Origin: Comamonadaceae bacterium
Lineage (GTDB): Bacteria; Pseudomonadota; Gammaproteobacteria; Burkholderiales; Burkholderiaceae_C
Reading direction: 5' to 3'
DNA: 64,000 bases
NCBI GenBank assembly: GCA_027485235.1
Contig: JAIXRJ010000036.1
Span: 1 to 64,000 of the forward strand
The notes under the pieces are model-generated. The model saw only the letters and a list, made by a program, of their open reading frames with translations, ran no database searches and was not told the origin of the DNA. A program made the translations under genes and the position numbers. Shown here one piece after another: positions 27,277 through 36,480 of this stretch. Position 1 is the first letter of the stretch; every line of letters begins with the position of its first letter.

Positions 27277-27702
27277 ATGCCCCCAAGTGATGAGCTGCAA
27301 GTGATCCCCGCCCAAGGCTACGCCGGCGACGTGAGCCCCCAACTGGCCTGGGCCTGGGTGCAGGCGGGCGAGGCCGAACTGGTGGACGTGCGCACCGACG
27401 CCGAGCGGACCTGGGTCGGTTTTGTCCCCGGTGCGCATGACCTGGCTTGGAAGCAATGGCCCGGCATGGCCATCAACCCTGAATTTGACGCCGGCATCCA
27501 GGCGCTGGGGGCGGGCGGCAAAAAGCTGCTGCTGCTGTGCCGCAGTGGCGTGCGCTCGATAGCCGCCGCGCAACGCGCCACCGAGCTGGGTGTGCAGGCT
27601 TACAACATTTTGGAAGGGTTTGAGGGCGACCCCGATGCCCATGCCCACCGCGGCTTGACGGGCGGCTGGCGCAAGTGTGGCTTGCCTTGGCAGCAAAACT
27701 GA
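27277..27702 (+). CDS. Rhodanese-like domain protein
   Basis: Single-domain sulfurtransferase of 141 residues. The active loop LCRSGVRS supplies Cys88 as the persulfide carrier, and LVDVRTDAE is the usual upstream motif. No signal peptide, so cytoplasmic. The physiological acceptor is unknown. The start at 27277 has GGAG eight bases upstream. An in-frame ATG at 27262 is the alternative. Confidence 0.88.
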   Translation: MPPSDELQVIPAQGYAGDVSPQLAWAWVQAGEAELVDVRTDAERTWVGFVPGAHDLAWKQWPGMAINPEFDAGIQALGAGGKKLLLLCRSGVRSIAAAQRATELGVQAYNILEGFEGDPDAHAHRGLTGGWRKCGLPWQQN

Positions 27703-27738
27703 GGGCTGCGCAGAAAACGGCCTTGTGCTTTTTTATCC

Positions 27739-27921
27739 ATCGCGCGCGGGGCGCGGCTCCCACAAAAACATTGCGCGATATTTGCCGTGAGAGCAGCACC
27801 CCGTGCGCGATGGTTTGCTAAAACCACAGGCCGTCTTTTCCGTGGGAGCAGCACCCCGCGCGCGATGGTTTGCTAAAACCACAGGCCGTCTTTTCCGTGG
27901 GAGCAGCACCCCGTGCGCGAT
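27739..27921. repeat. REP-like element plus 55-bp tandem array
   Basis: A REP-like copy (ATCGCGCGCGGGGCGCGGC, 27739) is followed by tandem units starting CGTGRGAGCAGCACCCCG at 27786, 27841 and 27896 (the last partial). The period is exactly 55 bases and copies one and two differ at only a few positions. It lies between the convergent rhodanese and coq7 genes. Confidence 0.85.
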
Positions 27922-27931
27922 GGGCGAAGAC

Positions 27932-28558
27932 TCAAACCCGGTACGCCACCGTCGTCATCACCTTGGCGGCGCTCTGCATCAAGGTTTTCACTGGGCCCGG
28001 CAAGGCCAACGCGCCCGCCTTTTGTGCCATTTGGGCATGGGCCATTTCATCGGCTTTCATTTGCGCCACGATCGCCCGAGAGGCGCTGTCCGCGGCGGGC
28101 AGCTTGTCCATGTGGCTTTGCAAATGGGCTTCCACTTGGCGCTCGGTCTCCACCACAAAGCCCAGGCTCACCCGATCCCCACCCAGCTTGCCAGCGGCAT
28201 AGCCGATCACAAAGGCGCCTGCGTACCAAAGCGGGTTGAGCAGCGAAGGCCGATCGTTCAGTTCTTTCAGGCGCTGCGCCGTCCAGGCCAAGTGGTCGGT
28301 CTCTTCGCGGCTGGCTTGGGTCAACTGCGCCCGCAAGGTGGTGCTTTTGCAAGCCAGCGTTTGGCCGGTGTAAAGCGCTTGGGCGCACACCTCGCCCACA
28401 TGGTTCACGCGCATCAGCGCGCCAGCTTTGCGTTGCTCGGCATCGCTCATCACCAGTTCCGTGGTGGCCGCTTGTGGCCTTGGGCGGCTGGCACGGGGTT
28501 CGGCCCACAGGGTGCGCAAGGCGCTGTCGGCAGCAAGGATCAGGGTGTTGATGTTCAT
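27932..28558 (-). CDS. coq7: 2-polyprenyl-3-methyl-6-methoxy-1,4-benzoquinone monooxygenase
   Basis: Di-iron hydroxylase of ubiquinone synthesis (Coq7/UbiF-equivalent step). Metal-ligand motifs are visible: Glu56 in [11 protein letters not shown], then EETDHL (Glu86, His89), and a second E...EMAH pair later (KADEMAHAQ). 208 residues, normal size. The downstream end abuts the 55-bp repeat array. Divergent from the porin gene. Confidence 0.94.
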   Translation of the reverse strand: MNINTLILAADSALRTLWAEPRASRPRPQAATTELVMSDAEQRKAGALMRVNHVGEVCAQALYTGQTLACKSTTLRAQLTQASREETDHLAWTAQRLKELNDRPSLLNPLWYAGAFVIGYAAGKLGGDRVSLGFVVETERQVEAHLQSHMDKLPAADSASRAIVAQMKADEMAHAQMAQKAGALALPGPVKTLMQSAAKVMTTVAYRV

Positions 28559-28903
28559 GTGAAGTATTTGATCATGACAAACCCGAGTAAGGCCGCTAGA
28601 AAACATCAAAAAAGCCAATTCAAGTGCGTCTTTTTTTAAAAATCTACATGACTTTTTGCATGCAGTAACTTTTGGAAGCCATTGAATTTGTTGGAAAAAT
28701 GACTTTATGAGTCCTTGGGATGGCGGGCTTGTTGCATGAATGCAACGAAAAAGCCTTTTATTCTGCGAATCTCTTGGAAATGCGTGAACCCTCTGGTGCA
28801 ATAGCTACAACCTTCTGGATTGAGGGTTGGCTCAGAGGTGCGTTTGGTGCCAAGCACTGGCTAAATCTTCTGGACCCTTTGTTTAACCTTGGAGAAACTT
28901 GCA
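28559..28903 (+). other. Porin/coq7 divergent intergenic region
   Basis: About 345 bases, noticeably AT-richer near coq7. It holds a near-perfect inverted repeat, GTTGCAT at 28731-28737 and ATGCAAC at 28740-28746 with a two-base spacer, a candidate operator. A related TTGCATGCAG occurs at 28657. A long untranslated leader ahead of the porin is possible. No gene is seen. Confidence 0.45.
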
Positions 28904-30055
28904 ATGAAAAAAACTCTGATCGCTCTGGCCGCATTGGCAGCCACCGGTGCTTTCGCTCAGTCGTCCGTTCAAATCGACGGCATCATGGACGTGGGCTTCC
29001 AGTCCATCAACTACAAAGGCGGCAAAGCCAGCGGTATCAACGGCAACGGTGCTTCCACCAGCCAGTTCAACTTCCGTGGTACGGAAGACCTGGGCGGTGG
29101 CTTGAAGGCCAACTTCCGCGTGGAAACCGACTGGAACACCGTGTCCAACCGTGCCAACACCGGTTCCGTTTCTTCCCCAGTGACATTGGGCAACGAAACA
29201 GTGGCTGCCGCTTCGACATTCGGCAACGGTGAAATCCGCGCTGGCCTCGAAGGCGGCTTCGGTCGTGTTGACCTGGGCGCTGTGAACTACAACTCTTTGA
29301 GCAGCTACGTGACCGGCCAGCCTTTCGGCACCGCCATCGGTTCGGGCTTCCGCACTTTCTATGTGAACGATGCCCAAAGCACTTCACAAGTGCGTTCGGA
29401 CAACGCTTTGAAGTACGTGTCGCCTTCTTTCAGCGGCCTGACAGCTTCTGTGTACTACGCTGCCAAGCAAACCAAAGCAGTTGATACATCTGTTTCTGCG
29501 ACAAGCAACGCTGTCAAGCAAACCAGCTTCAGCACTGCCTTCGGCGCTTACGACATGCAAGGCACCACTGAACTGGGCATCAACTACGTCAATGGCCCTC
29601 TGGCCGCTTCGTTCAGCACATTGAAGCAAGACTTCAATGCTGTGGGCACTGGCACTACTGAATCCACCGTCAACACCTTGGGCGCGAACTACACCCTCGG
29701 CGCTGCCAAGGTGTTCGGTCTGTACCAGACCAACAAAAACGGCTTGGCTAGAGCTGCCACTGGTGCTGTCGACAACAGCGCCATGTCCATCTCTGGCACC
29801 TACACCATGGGTGCTGTGGTCTTGATGGCTCAAATGGGCACCTTGACCAGTTCTGCCGCTGCTGCTGATACCAAGTCCAAAATCTGGGGCCTGGGTGCTG
29901 ACTACAACCTGAGCAAGCGTTCTTCCGTGTACTTCCGTGCTGAGTCCATCGACGACAAGGCCGGTTCAGTGCAAGCTGCTTTGACACCTGCCACCATCAA
30001 AGGTACAGACACCAAGTTTGCCCGTACCGCTGTGGGTATCCGCCACAACTTCTAA
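28904..30055 (+). CDS. Major outer-membrane porin (Omp32/OmpC type)
   Basis: Trimeric 16-stranded beta-barrel diffusion pore of the betaproteobacterial porin family (383 residues). The signal peptide ends AFA-Q (residue 18), followed by SSVQIDGIMDVGFQS, the usual first strand. The C-terminal residue is Phe (RHNF), the BAM recognition mark. Codon use is strongly biased, fitting high expression. GGAGA lies ahead of the ATG at 28904, and a strong terminator follows. Confidence 0.95.
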   Translation: MKKTLIALAALAATGAFAQSSVQIDGIMDVGFQSINYKGGKASGINGNGASTSQFNFRGTEDLGGGLKANFRVETDWNTVSNRANTGSVSSPVTLGNETVAAASTFGNGEIRAGLEGGFGRVDLGAVNYNSLSSYVTGQPFGTAIGSGFRTFYVNDAQSTSQVRSDNALKYVSPSFSGLTASVYYAAKQTKAVDTSVSATSNAVKQTSFSTAFGAYDMQGTTELGINYVNGPLAASFSTLKQDFNAVGTGTTESTVNTLGANYTLGAAKVFGLYQTNKNGLARAATGAVDNSAMSISGTYTMGAVVLMAQMGTLTSSAAAADTKSKIWGLGADYNLSKRSSVYFRAESIDDKAGSVQAALTPATIKGTDTKFARTAVGIRHNF

Positions 30056-30094
30056 TCACTTCGCTGGCGCAAGCCAGTGGATGGTTTGAAAGTC

Positions 30095-30128
30095 AAAAAA
30101 CCCACCGTGGCAACACGGTGGGTTTTTT
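30095..30128 (+). terminator. Rho-independent terminator after porin
   Basis: A 15-bp perfect stem (arms 30095-30109 and 30114-30128) with a four-base loop. One arm is six A plus CCCACCGTG and the other ends in six T, so it can act in both directions, also for the convergent DUF3047 gene. Confidence 0.95.
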
Positions 30129-30144
30129 CATGGGCTGTTCCGTC

Positions 30145-30891
30145 TCAATCCAAGCGGATATCGCCGTACCATGCCCGCACCTTGCTTTGGGTGTTGTCGC
30201 TGTCGGTCATGATGGCCAGGGCGATCAAGGCGCCGGGGGGCTCACCGAAGGCTTTCTCGTAATCGGCGCGGATGTCGCGCTGGTAGTGCAGCCATTGCTG
30301 CAAGCGCTGCGGGCCCGACTCGACCACCCATTTGCGCACCCGGTCTGTGCGCGGGTTGACGATGACCGAGTCCACCGGGTGGCGGTTGCTCCAGACGTAC
30401 ATGAGGGTGGCATAAGGCATTTCTTCGCCGGTGAGCGCCAGCGTCAGTTCACTGAGCATGGCGTTTTGGGCCGAGAACTTGCGGCGGTCCCCGTCAAAAG
30501 CCAAGATCAAGCGCACGGGCGAGTCACCCTGTCCGCGCACCGACATGTCGGCCGTGGCCATCAGGTTCTCCACTTGCCAGTCAAACCGCAGTCGCCCCAA
30601 TTGCTCGGGCGCAATGTTCACACGCTGGCGCAGCATGCTGGCCGACGAGGCCGCATCGGCCAACACGGCCGGGCGCTGGTCACGCTTGTCCAGCCTGAAG
30701 GCCGTGCGCAGTTTGCCGGGCAAGGCCACCGACTCCCACTGCGCCTTGTCTTGAGGCTTGAACACCAAGCCGCCCTGAGCGGGTTTGGTCAACACGGACG
30801 AAGGGGGATCGCCCTGCCAGGCGCAAGCACCCAGCAACAGGGCGGCACCGGCGCACACCAGCGTACGGCGAGTTTGAAACAGAGGACCCAT
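30145..30891 (-). CDS. DUF3047 lipoprotein
   Basis: Predicted lipoprotein (248 residues) with Arg-Arg before a hydrophobic stretch and a lipobox LLGAC (Cys23). The mature part matches the DUF3047 pattern (LRFDWQV, YVWSN, RTDRVRKWVVESG). Function unknown. The ATG at 30891 starts the signal sequence. Divergent from the first Bug receptor gene. Confidence 0.85.
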   Translation of the reverse strand: MGPLFQTRRTLVCAGAALLLGACAWQGDPPSSVLTKPAQGGLVFKPQDKAQWESVALPGKLRTAFRLDKRDQRPAVLADAASSASMLRQRVNIAPEQLGRLRFDWQVENLMATADMSVRGQGDSPVRLILAFDGDRRKFSAQNAMLSELTLALTGEEMPYATLMYVWSNRHPVDSVIVNPRTDRVRKWVVESGPQRLQQWLHYQRDIRADYEKAFGEPPGALIALAIMTDSDNTQSKVRAWYGDIRLD

Positions 30892-30998
30892 GGTTGACCC
30901 GAGGCAGGTTTCAGACGCGATGCGTGTATAAATGACAGCACCGAAGAACGCCTGCATTGTGGGCGAAGTTCTGTTTCATCTGTGTGAAAGGTTTTTTC

Positions 30999-31973
30999 AT
31001 GATCCAACGCCGCGCCTGGCTTCAAGCCGCCGCCCTCAGTGCTTTGCCCGCCACCGCCAGTTGGGCGCAAAGCGGTTTTCCTGGCAAACCCCTCAAGATC
31101 GTGGTGCCCTTTGGGGCGGGCGGCGTGGCCGACCTGACCGCGCGGGCCGTGGCCCAAAAGCTGTCGGAGAACCTGGGCCAGCCGGTGCTGATCGACAACC
31201 GGCCCGGCGCAGGCGGCATCGTGGCGGGCGAACTGGTGGCCAAGGCCGACCCCGATGGCCACACCCTGCTGCTAATGTCCAACGGGACGGCAGTCAGTGC
31301 GGGCTTGTTCAAGTCCTTGCCCTTCAATCCGCGCACCGACTTTGCGCCGGTGTCTTTGTTGGGCTTGTTTGACATGGCCGTGGTCGTGCCCGACAACTCC
31401 CCGTTCAAAACCTTGTCCGAACTGGTGGCGTTTGGCCGCGCCAACCCCGGCAAGCTCAACATGGGCACCATCAACATCGGCAGCACACAAAACCTGGCCG
31501 CCGAACTCTTGCGCACGCAGGCCAACCTGATTGCCCAGATCGTGCCCTACAACGGCACGCCTGCCGTCATCAACGCACTGCTCGGTGGCCAAGTGGATGT
31601 GGCGGTGGAGATTTTGGGCCCCATGAAACCGCAGATCAATGCCAAGGCCGTGCGCCTCTTGGGCGTGATGGGCGAACAACGCCCCAGGGACTTCCCGCAA
31701 ACTCCCACAGTGCGCGAGCTGCCCGGCCTGAGCAACTTCAACGTGTCGTCGTGGAACGCCTTGGCCGCCCCCGGCAAAACGCCCAAAGCCGTGGTGGACC
31801 GCCTGAGCCAGGAAGTGGCCAAAGTGCTGGCCCAGCCCGAGATGGTGCAGCGCCTGGCCGGCTTCAACGTGCAAGCCAAAGCCAGCACGCCCGCGCAGCT
31901 GGCGCAATTGCTGGACAACGACATCAGGCGCTGGAGCGAGGTGATCAGCAAGGCGGGGCTGACGCCGCAGTGA
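30999..31973 (+). CDS. Bug-type tripartite tricarboxylate receptor, first copy
   Basis: Periplasmic solute-binding protein of the TctC/Bug family (324 residues). A twin-arginine-like signal (MIQRRAWLQAAALS...ASWAQ) precedes the FPGKPLKIVVPFGAGGVADLTAR opening typical of the family, with the IDNRPGAGG loop. No TctA/TctB membrane genes adjoin it, so it is an orphan receptor as in many Burkholderiales. The ligand, probably a carboxylate, is unknown. Confidence 0.9.
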   Translation: MIQRRAWLQAAALSALPATASWAQSGFPGKPLKIVVPFGAGGVADLTARAVAQKLSENLGQPVLIDNRPGAGGIVAGELVAKADPDGHTLLLMSNGTAVSAGLFKSLPFNPRTDFAPVSLLGLFDMAVVVPDNSPFKTLSELVAFGRANPGKLNMGTINIGSTQNLAAELLRTQANLIAQIVPYNGTPAVINALLGGQVDVAVEILGPMKPQINAKAVRLLGVMGEQRPRDFPQTPTVRELPGLSNFNVSSWNALAAPGKTPKAVVDRLSQEVAKVLAQPEMVQRLAGFNVQAKASTPAQLAQLLDNDIRRWSEVISKAGLTPQ

Positions 31974-32083
31974 GCGGCTTGAAAGTCTTTGAATTTCTGA
32001 TGTGCCGCCATGTTGCAAAGTCGGCGTCAACAAAAAGGTTAAGCTTTCACAAGCCAATCCACCGCCGCTTGAAAGGGACTTTC

Positions 32084-33058
32084 ATGATCGATCGCCGCGC
32101 ACTCCTCCAAATGGCAGGCCTGGGTCTGGCGCTGCCCTGGCCAGGCCAAGCGCAAGACAAATACCCCAGCAAGCCCATCACCTGGGTGTGTCCGTATGAT
32201 GCCGGGGGCAATGCCGACACCCGATCGCGGCAGGTCGCCAAGGTCATGGGCGGCTTGTTGGGGCAAAGCATCGTCATCGACAACAAGGCTGGCGCGGGCG
32301 GCAACATTGGCACCGAGGTCATTGCCAAAGCCCGGCCCGATGGCTACACGATCGGCATGGGCAACTTTGCACCCCTGGCGGTCAACCACGCCCTGTTCAA
32401 GAGGCTCAACTTCAACCCCTTCACCGACTTGCTGCCGATTTTCCTGATTGAAAAAGGGCCCCTGATTTTGATGGTGCGCAGCGATTCACCGTACAAGTCG
32501 GTCAAGGATTTGGTGCTGGCGGCCAAGGCCGCGCCGGGCAGACTCAGCTACGCCTCGGGCGGCATTGGCGGCACCCACCATTTGAGCGGCGCTTTGTTTG
32601 AACACGCGGCCGGCATCGACCTGATCCACGCGCCCTACAAGAGCGGTTCGGCCGGGGCCACCGATTTGATGGGCGGCCAGGTGCAGATGATGTTCGAGCA
32701 AATGTATTCGGCCATGCCCGGCATCAAGGGCGGCAAGCTGCGCGCACTGGCCATCACCAGCCGGGCGCGTTCGCCTTTGGCACCGGACATCCCGACCATG
32801 GCCGAGCAGGGCTTTCCAGAGGTCGAGGTGCTCAACTGGCAGGGCTTGATTGGCCCCAAGGGGCTCCCAGCAGAGGTGGTCCGCCAGCTCAACGCGGTGG
32901 GCAACGCCGCGCTGCAGGATGCGGACTTGCGGGAGAAGATCTTGGGCCAGGGCAACGAGGTGGGCGGTGGCACGCCCGAGCAGTTTGCGGCGCTGATCAA
33001 GGCCGAGGCACCGCGTTGGGCCAAGGTGGTGCGCGACGCCAAAATCGAGCCCGAATGA
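32084..33058 (+). CDS. Bug-type tripartite tricarboxylate receptor, second copy
   Basis: A paralogue of the preceding gene with the same length (324 residues). It has a twin-arginine-like leader (MIDRRALLQMAGLG...GQAQ), then YPSKPITWVCPYDAGGNADTRSR and IDNKAGAGGNIG. Also lacks neighbouring TctAB genes. The two proteins are clearly diverged and may bind different carboxylates. It ends at a bidirectional terminator before hexR. Confidence 0.9.
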   Translation: MIDRRALLQMAGLGLALPWPGQAQDKYPSKPITWVCPYDAGGNADTRSRQVAKVMGGLLGQSIVIDNKAGAGGNIGTEVIAKARPDGYTIGMGNFAPLAVNHALFKRLNFNPFTDLLPIFLIEKGPLILMVRSDSPYKSVKDLVLAAKAAPGRLSYASGGIGGTHHLSGALFEHAAGIDLIHAPYKSGSAGATDLMGGQVQMMFEQMYSAMPGIKGGKLRALAITSRARSPLAPDIPTMAEQGFPEVEVLNWQGLIGPKGLPAEVVRQLNAVGNAALQDADLREKILGQGNEVGGGTPEQFAALIKAEAPRWAKVVRDAKIEPE

Positions 33059-33079
33059 GCGTTGGACGGCGCAAGACAC

Positions 33080-33104
33080 AAAGACCTGGCTGGCCAGGTC
33101 TTTT
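33080..33104. terminator. Bidirectional terminator, Bug receptor / hexR
   Basis: Perfect 10-bp stem AAAGACCTGG/CCAGGTCTTT with a four-base loop, followed by a T on one side and A-rich on the other, in the 66-base convergent gap. Confidence 0.88.
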
Positions 33105-33124
33105 GCTTTCGGTCGCTGCGACCT

Positions 33125-33970
33125 TCAGGTGTAGCGCTTGTTGCGCAGGTTGTTTTTCATGTCGCGCAGGGCCGGTTGCAGTTCTTCGCCAATGCGCAGG
33201 GCCACGGTGGTGGCCAAGATGTCGATGATGAGCAGGTGCAGCAAGCGCGAGACCATGGGGCTGTATTTGTCGTAGCCCTCGGGGTGGTCGGCGGTCAGGT
33301 GGATGTGCCCGGCGCTGGCCAGGGGCGAGCCGCTGGCGGTGATGACGATGGTTGTGGCGCCTTGCTTTTTGGCGATGTCGCAGGCGTCCATCAGGTCACG
33401 GGTGCGGCCCGAGTTGGAGATGATCACGGCGCAATCGCCCGGCTTGAGCATGGAGGCGCTCATGACCTGCATGTGGCCGTCGCTGTAGGCAATCGCATTG
33501 ACGCCCAGGCGAAAGAATTTGTGCTGCGCGTCTTGCGCCACGATGCCGGAGTTGCCCACGCCGTAAAACTCGATGCGGCGGTTGGTTTTTTGCGTGTCGG
33601 CCAAGGCCTTGGCGGCGTGCTCCAGCGCAAACGAACTCGCGTCGTTGCGGTACTTCAAAAAGGCCGCAACGGTGTTGTCGATGACCTTGACGGCGATGTC
33701 GCTGGTTTTGTCGTCCACGTCCACACTGCGGTGGATGAAGGGCACGCCTTCGCTGACGCTGCCGGCCAGTTTGAGTTTGAAGTCCGACAGGCCGTCGTAA
33801 CCCACGCTGCGGCAAAAGCGCACCACCGTGGGTTTGCTGACGTGGGCGCGGTCGGCCAACTCGGTCACGGGCAGTTGGGCAAAGGCGCGGGGGTCGGCCA
33901 GCACCAGTTTGCCCACGCGTTGTTCAGCGGGCGCCAAGGAGGGCAAAGAGGCTTTGATGCGGTCGAGCAT
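33125..33970 (-). CDS. hexR: HexR-type RpiR family regulator
   Basis: Transcription factor of 281 residues with an N-terminal RpiR helix-turn-helix (ELADRAHVSKPTVVRFCRSVGYDGLSDFK) and a C-terminal SIS sugar-phosphate domain (EFYGVGNSGIVAQDA, ISNSGRTRDL). In proteobacteria HexR represses central sugar genes and is released by KDPG. It lies 14 bases after zwf in the same operon, and a palindrome occurs in the zwf/tal promoter region. Confidence 0.9.
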   Translation of the reverse strand: MLDRIKASLPSLAPAEQRVGKLVLADPRAFAQLPVTELADRAHVSKPTVVRFCRSVGYDGLSDFKLKLAGSVSEGVPFIHRSVDVDDKTSDIAVKVIDNTVAAFLKYRNDASSFALEHAAKALADTQKTNRRIEFYGVGNSGIVAQDAQHKFFRLGVNAIAYSDGHMQVMSASMLKPGDCAVIISNSGRTRDLMDACDIAKKQGATTIVITASGSPLASAGHIHLTADHPEGYDKYSPMVSRLLHLLIIDILATTVALRIGEELQPALRDMKNNLRNKRYT

Positions 33971-33984
33971 GGTGGGTCTCCTTG

Positions 33985-35448
33985 TCAGAGTTCTTCAGAC
34001 CAGCAAAAGCCGTCGCGCGCGATCATGGCGCTGGAGGCGCTGGGTCCCCAGGTGCCGGCGGCGTAGGGGCGGGGGTCCACCGGGTCTTCGGCCCAGTGGC
34101 GCAAGATGGGTTCGACCCAGCGCCAGGCTTCTTCTTGCTCGTCGCTGCGCACAAACAGGTTGAGGCGGCCGTCCAGCACGTCCAGCAACAGGCGTTCGTA
34201 GGCGCCCACGCGCTGGTGGCCAAAGCGTTTGTCAAAGTCCAGGTCCAGGTGCACCGGGCTCAGGGTTTGGCCACCAGCGCCTGGGCCGCGTTTGCTTTGG
34301 CCTTGGGCAAACAGGTGCAGCTCCAGCCCGTCTTTGGGTTGCAGGTGGATCACCAGTTTGTTGACCTGGCCCACCGGCGTCTGGAAGATGTCGTGCGGCG
34401 TGGGGCGGAAGTTGATCTCGATGTGCGCCTCGCGCGAGGCCATGCGCTTGCCGGTGCGGATGTAAAACGGCACGCCCGCCCAGCGCCAGTTGGCGATCTC
34501 GGTGCGCAGGGCGACAAAGGTTTCGGTGGGGCTGCTGGGGCTGACGCCTGGTTCGTCGCGGTAGGCCGGGACGGCCTGGCCATCCACAGTGCCTGCGGCG
34601 TATTGACCCCGAATCACGTGTTGGCTGAGGGTCTCGGGCGTCCAGCGTTTCAGGGCGCGCAGCACTTTGAGCTTTTCGTCGCGGATGGCGTCGGCATGTG
34701 CGTTGATGGGCGGCTCCATCGCAATGGCGCACAGCAGTTGCAGCGCGTGGTTTTGCACCATGTCGCGCAGCGCACCGGTGCTTTCGTAAAAGCCGCCGCG
34801 CTTTTCCACGCCCAGTTCTTCGGACATGGTGATCTGGATGTTGGCGATGTGTTCGCGCCGCCACAGCGGCTCGAACAAAGCGTTGCCAAAACGCATGGCA
34901 AACAGGTTTTGCACGCTGGGCTTGCCCAGGTAATGGTCGATGCGGAAGATCTGCTGTTCCGTGAACACCTGGCCCACCGCGGTGTTGATGGCGCGGTTGG
35001 AGGCCAGGTCGTGGCCCAGCGGTTTTTCCAGCACGATGCGGGTTTGGGGCGTGTTCAGGCCGCTGGCCGCGAGTTGTTCACACACGGTGGTGAACAGGCC
35101 GGGTGCGGTGGACAGGTACATGACCACATGGTCGGTCTCGCGCTCGGCCAAGCGTGCGGCCAGCGCGGCGTAGGCTTCGGGTTGGGAGAGGTCCATGCGC
35201 ACATAGCACAGCAGGCTGGCAAAGCGGGCAAACTCTTCAGGGTTGGGGCGCTTGTCGCCCTCGACTTGCTCAAAACGTGTTTGGATGCGTTGACGGTATT
35301 GGGCGTCACTCAGATCGTCACGCCCCACGCCGATGATGCGACCGCCATCGGGCAAAGTGCCGTGGCGGAAAGCCTGCAACAAAGCGGGCATGAGTTTGCG
35401 CCAGACCAGATCGCCTGTGCCGCCAAAGAAAACCAAATCAAAAGCCAT
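33985..35448 (-). CDS. zwf: Glucose-6-phosphate 1-dehydrogenase
   Basis: Oxidises glucose-6-P to 6-phosphogluconolactone with NADP, the entry to the Entner-Doudoroff and oxidative pentose routes. The coenzyme motif GGTGDLVWRKL is at residues 9-19 and the active site RIDHYLGKPSVQN is intact. The 487-residue length is normal. First gene of zwf-hexR, divergent from tal-pgi. Confidence 0.96.
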   Translation of the reverse strand: MAFDLVFFGGTGDLVWRKLMPALLQAFRHGTLPDGGRIIGVGRDDLSDAQYRQRIQTRFEQVEGDKRPNPEEFARFASLLCYVRMDLSQPEAYAALAARLAERETDHVVMYLSTAPGLFTTVCEQLAASGLNTPQTRIVLEKPLGHDLASNRAINTAVGQVFTEQQIFRIDHYLGKPSVQNLFAMRFGNALFEPLWRREHIANIQITMSEELGVEKRGGFYESTGALRDMVQNHALQLLCAIAMEPPINAHADAIRDEKLKVLRALKRWTPETLSQHVIRGQYAAGTVDGQAVPAYRDEPGVSPSSPTETFVALRTEIANWRWAGVPFYIRTGKRMASREAHIEINFRPTPHDIFQTPVGQVNKLVIHLQPKDGLELHLFAQGQSKRGPGAGGQTLSPVHLDLDFDKRFGHQRVGAYERLLLDVLDGRLNLFVRSDEQEEAWRWVEPILRHWAEDPVDPRPYAAGTWGPSASSAMIARDGFCWSEEL

Positions 35449-35459
35449 GTTGTTCTTGA

Positions 35460-35489
35460 GTTACATGAAAAATTGATTTGTAATGTAAC
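35460..35489. promoter_or_regulatory. Candidate HexR operator between zwf and tal
   Basis: GTTACAT (35460-35466) and ATGTAAC (35483-35489) are exact inverted arms. The right arm overlaps a good tal promoter: TTGTAA (35478-35483), 17 bases, GATAAT (35501-35506). TGTAAT/TTACA half-sites resemble HexR motifs described in gammaproteobacteria. Repression of both directions is inferred. Confidence 0.6.
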
Positions 35490-35531
35490 TTTGTTTCAAG
35501 GATAATTCAAGCGTTTTCCTCATCCAACGCC

Positions 35532-36479
35532 ATGAATCAACTCAACGCCCTCAAGCAATTCACCACCGTGGTCGCAGACACCGGTGACTTCAAGCAGTTG
35601 GCCCAGTTCCAGCCGCAAGATGCCACGACCAACCCTTCATTGATCTTGAAGGCGGTGCAAAAACCCGAGTACGCGCCCTTGCTGAGTGAGGCGGTCGCAG
35701 CCCACCGGGGCCAGCCGCTGGACGTGGTGATGGACCACCTGCTGGTGCGCTTTGGCTGTGAAATTCTGAACACCATTCCCGGTCGTGTGTCCACCGAGGT
35801 GGATGCCCGTTTGAGCTTTGACACCACCGCCACCGTGGCGCGTGCCCGACGCATCATGGCGCTGTACGAGGCGCAGGGTATTGCGCGGGAGCGTGTGCTG
35901 ATCAAAATCGCTGCCACTTGGGAGGGCATTCAGGCCGCCGCCGAGCTGCAGCGCGAAGGCATCCGCTGCAACCTGACGCTGCTGTTCGCGTTTTGCCAAG
36001 CCGTGGCCTGTGGCCAGGCCCGGGTGCAACTCATCTCGCCCTTTGTGGGCCGCATTTACGACTGGCACAAAAAAACCGCCGGCGCCGCTTGGGACGAAGC
36101 GGCCATGTCGGGCGCGAACGACCCCGGTGTGCAGTCGGTGCGGGCCATCTTCAACCACTACAAAAAGCACGGCATCGCCACCGAAGTCATGGGCGCGTCG
36201 TTCCGCAACATCGGCCAGATCACCGCCTTGGCGGGTTGCGATTTGCTGACCATCAGCCCCGAGCTGCTGGCGCAGTTGGCCGCCACCGATGCACCCTTGT
36301 CCGCGGCCCTCGACGCACAAGCGGCGCAAGGCATGGACTTGCCCGCCGTGGCCTACAACGAAGCCTCTTTCCGCTTGGCGCTCAACGAAGATGCCATGGC
36401 CACCGAGAAGCTGGCCGAGGGCATTCGCGCCTTCTGCGCCGATGCCGTGAAACTTGAAGACTTGATGAAGAAAGCCTGA
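35532..36479 (+). CDS. tal: Transaldolase
   Basis: Transfers dihydroxyacetone units in the non-oxidative pentose phosphate pathway. The Schiff-base lysine is Lys125 in [10 protein letters not shown]. The DATTNPSL opening motif and [10 protein letters not shown] segment are classic. The 315-residue length fits the TalB type. Its stop is followed by pgi one base later, so the pair is coupled. Confidence 0.96.
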   Translation: MNQLNALKQFTTVVADTGDFKQLAQFQPQDATTNPSLILKAVQKPEYAPLLSEAVAAHRGQPLDVVMDHLLVRFGCEILNTIPGRVSTEVDARLSFDTTATVARARRIMALYEAQGIARERVLIKIAATWEGIQAAAELQREGIRCNLTLLFAFCQAVACGQARVQLISPFVGRIYDWHKKTAGAAWDEAAMSGANDPGVQSVRAIFNHYKKHGIATEVMGASFRNIGQITALAGCDLLTISPELLAQLAATDAPLSAALDAQAAQGMDLPAVAYNEASFRLALNEDAMATEKLAEGIRAFCADAVKLEDLMKKA

Positions 36480-36480
36480 G

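Noticed and set aside
27786..27921. CRISPR-like direct repeats
   Set aside because: The 55-bp units are tandem without unique spacers, and the unit contains a REP-like arm. No cas genes.
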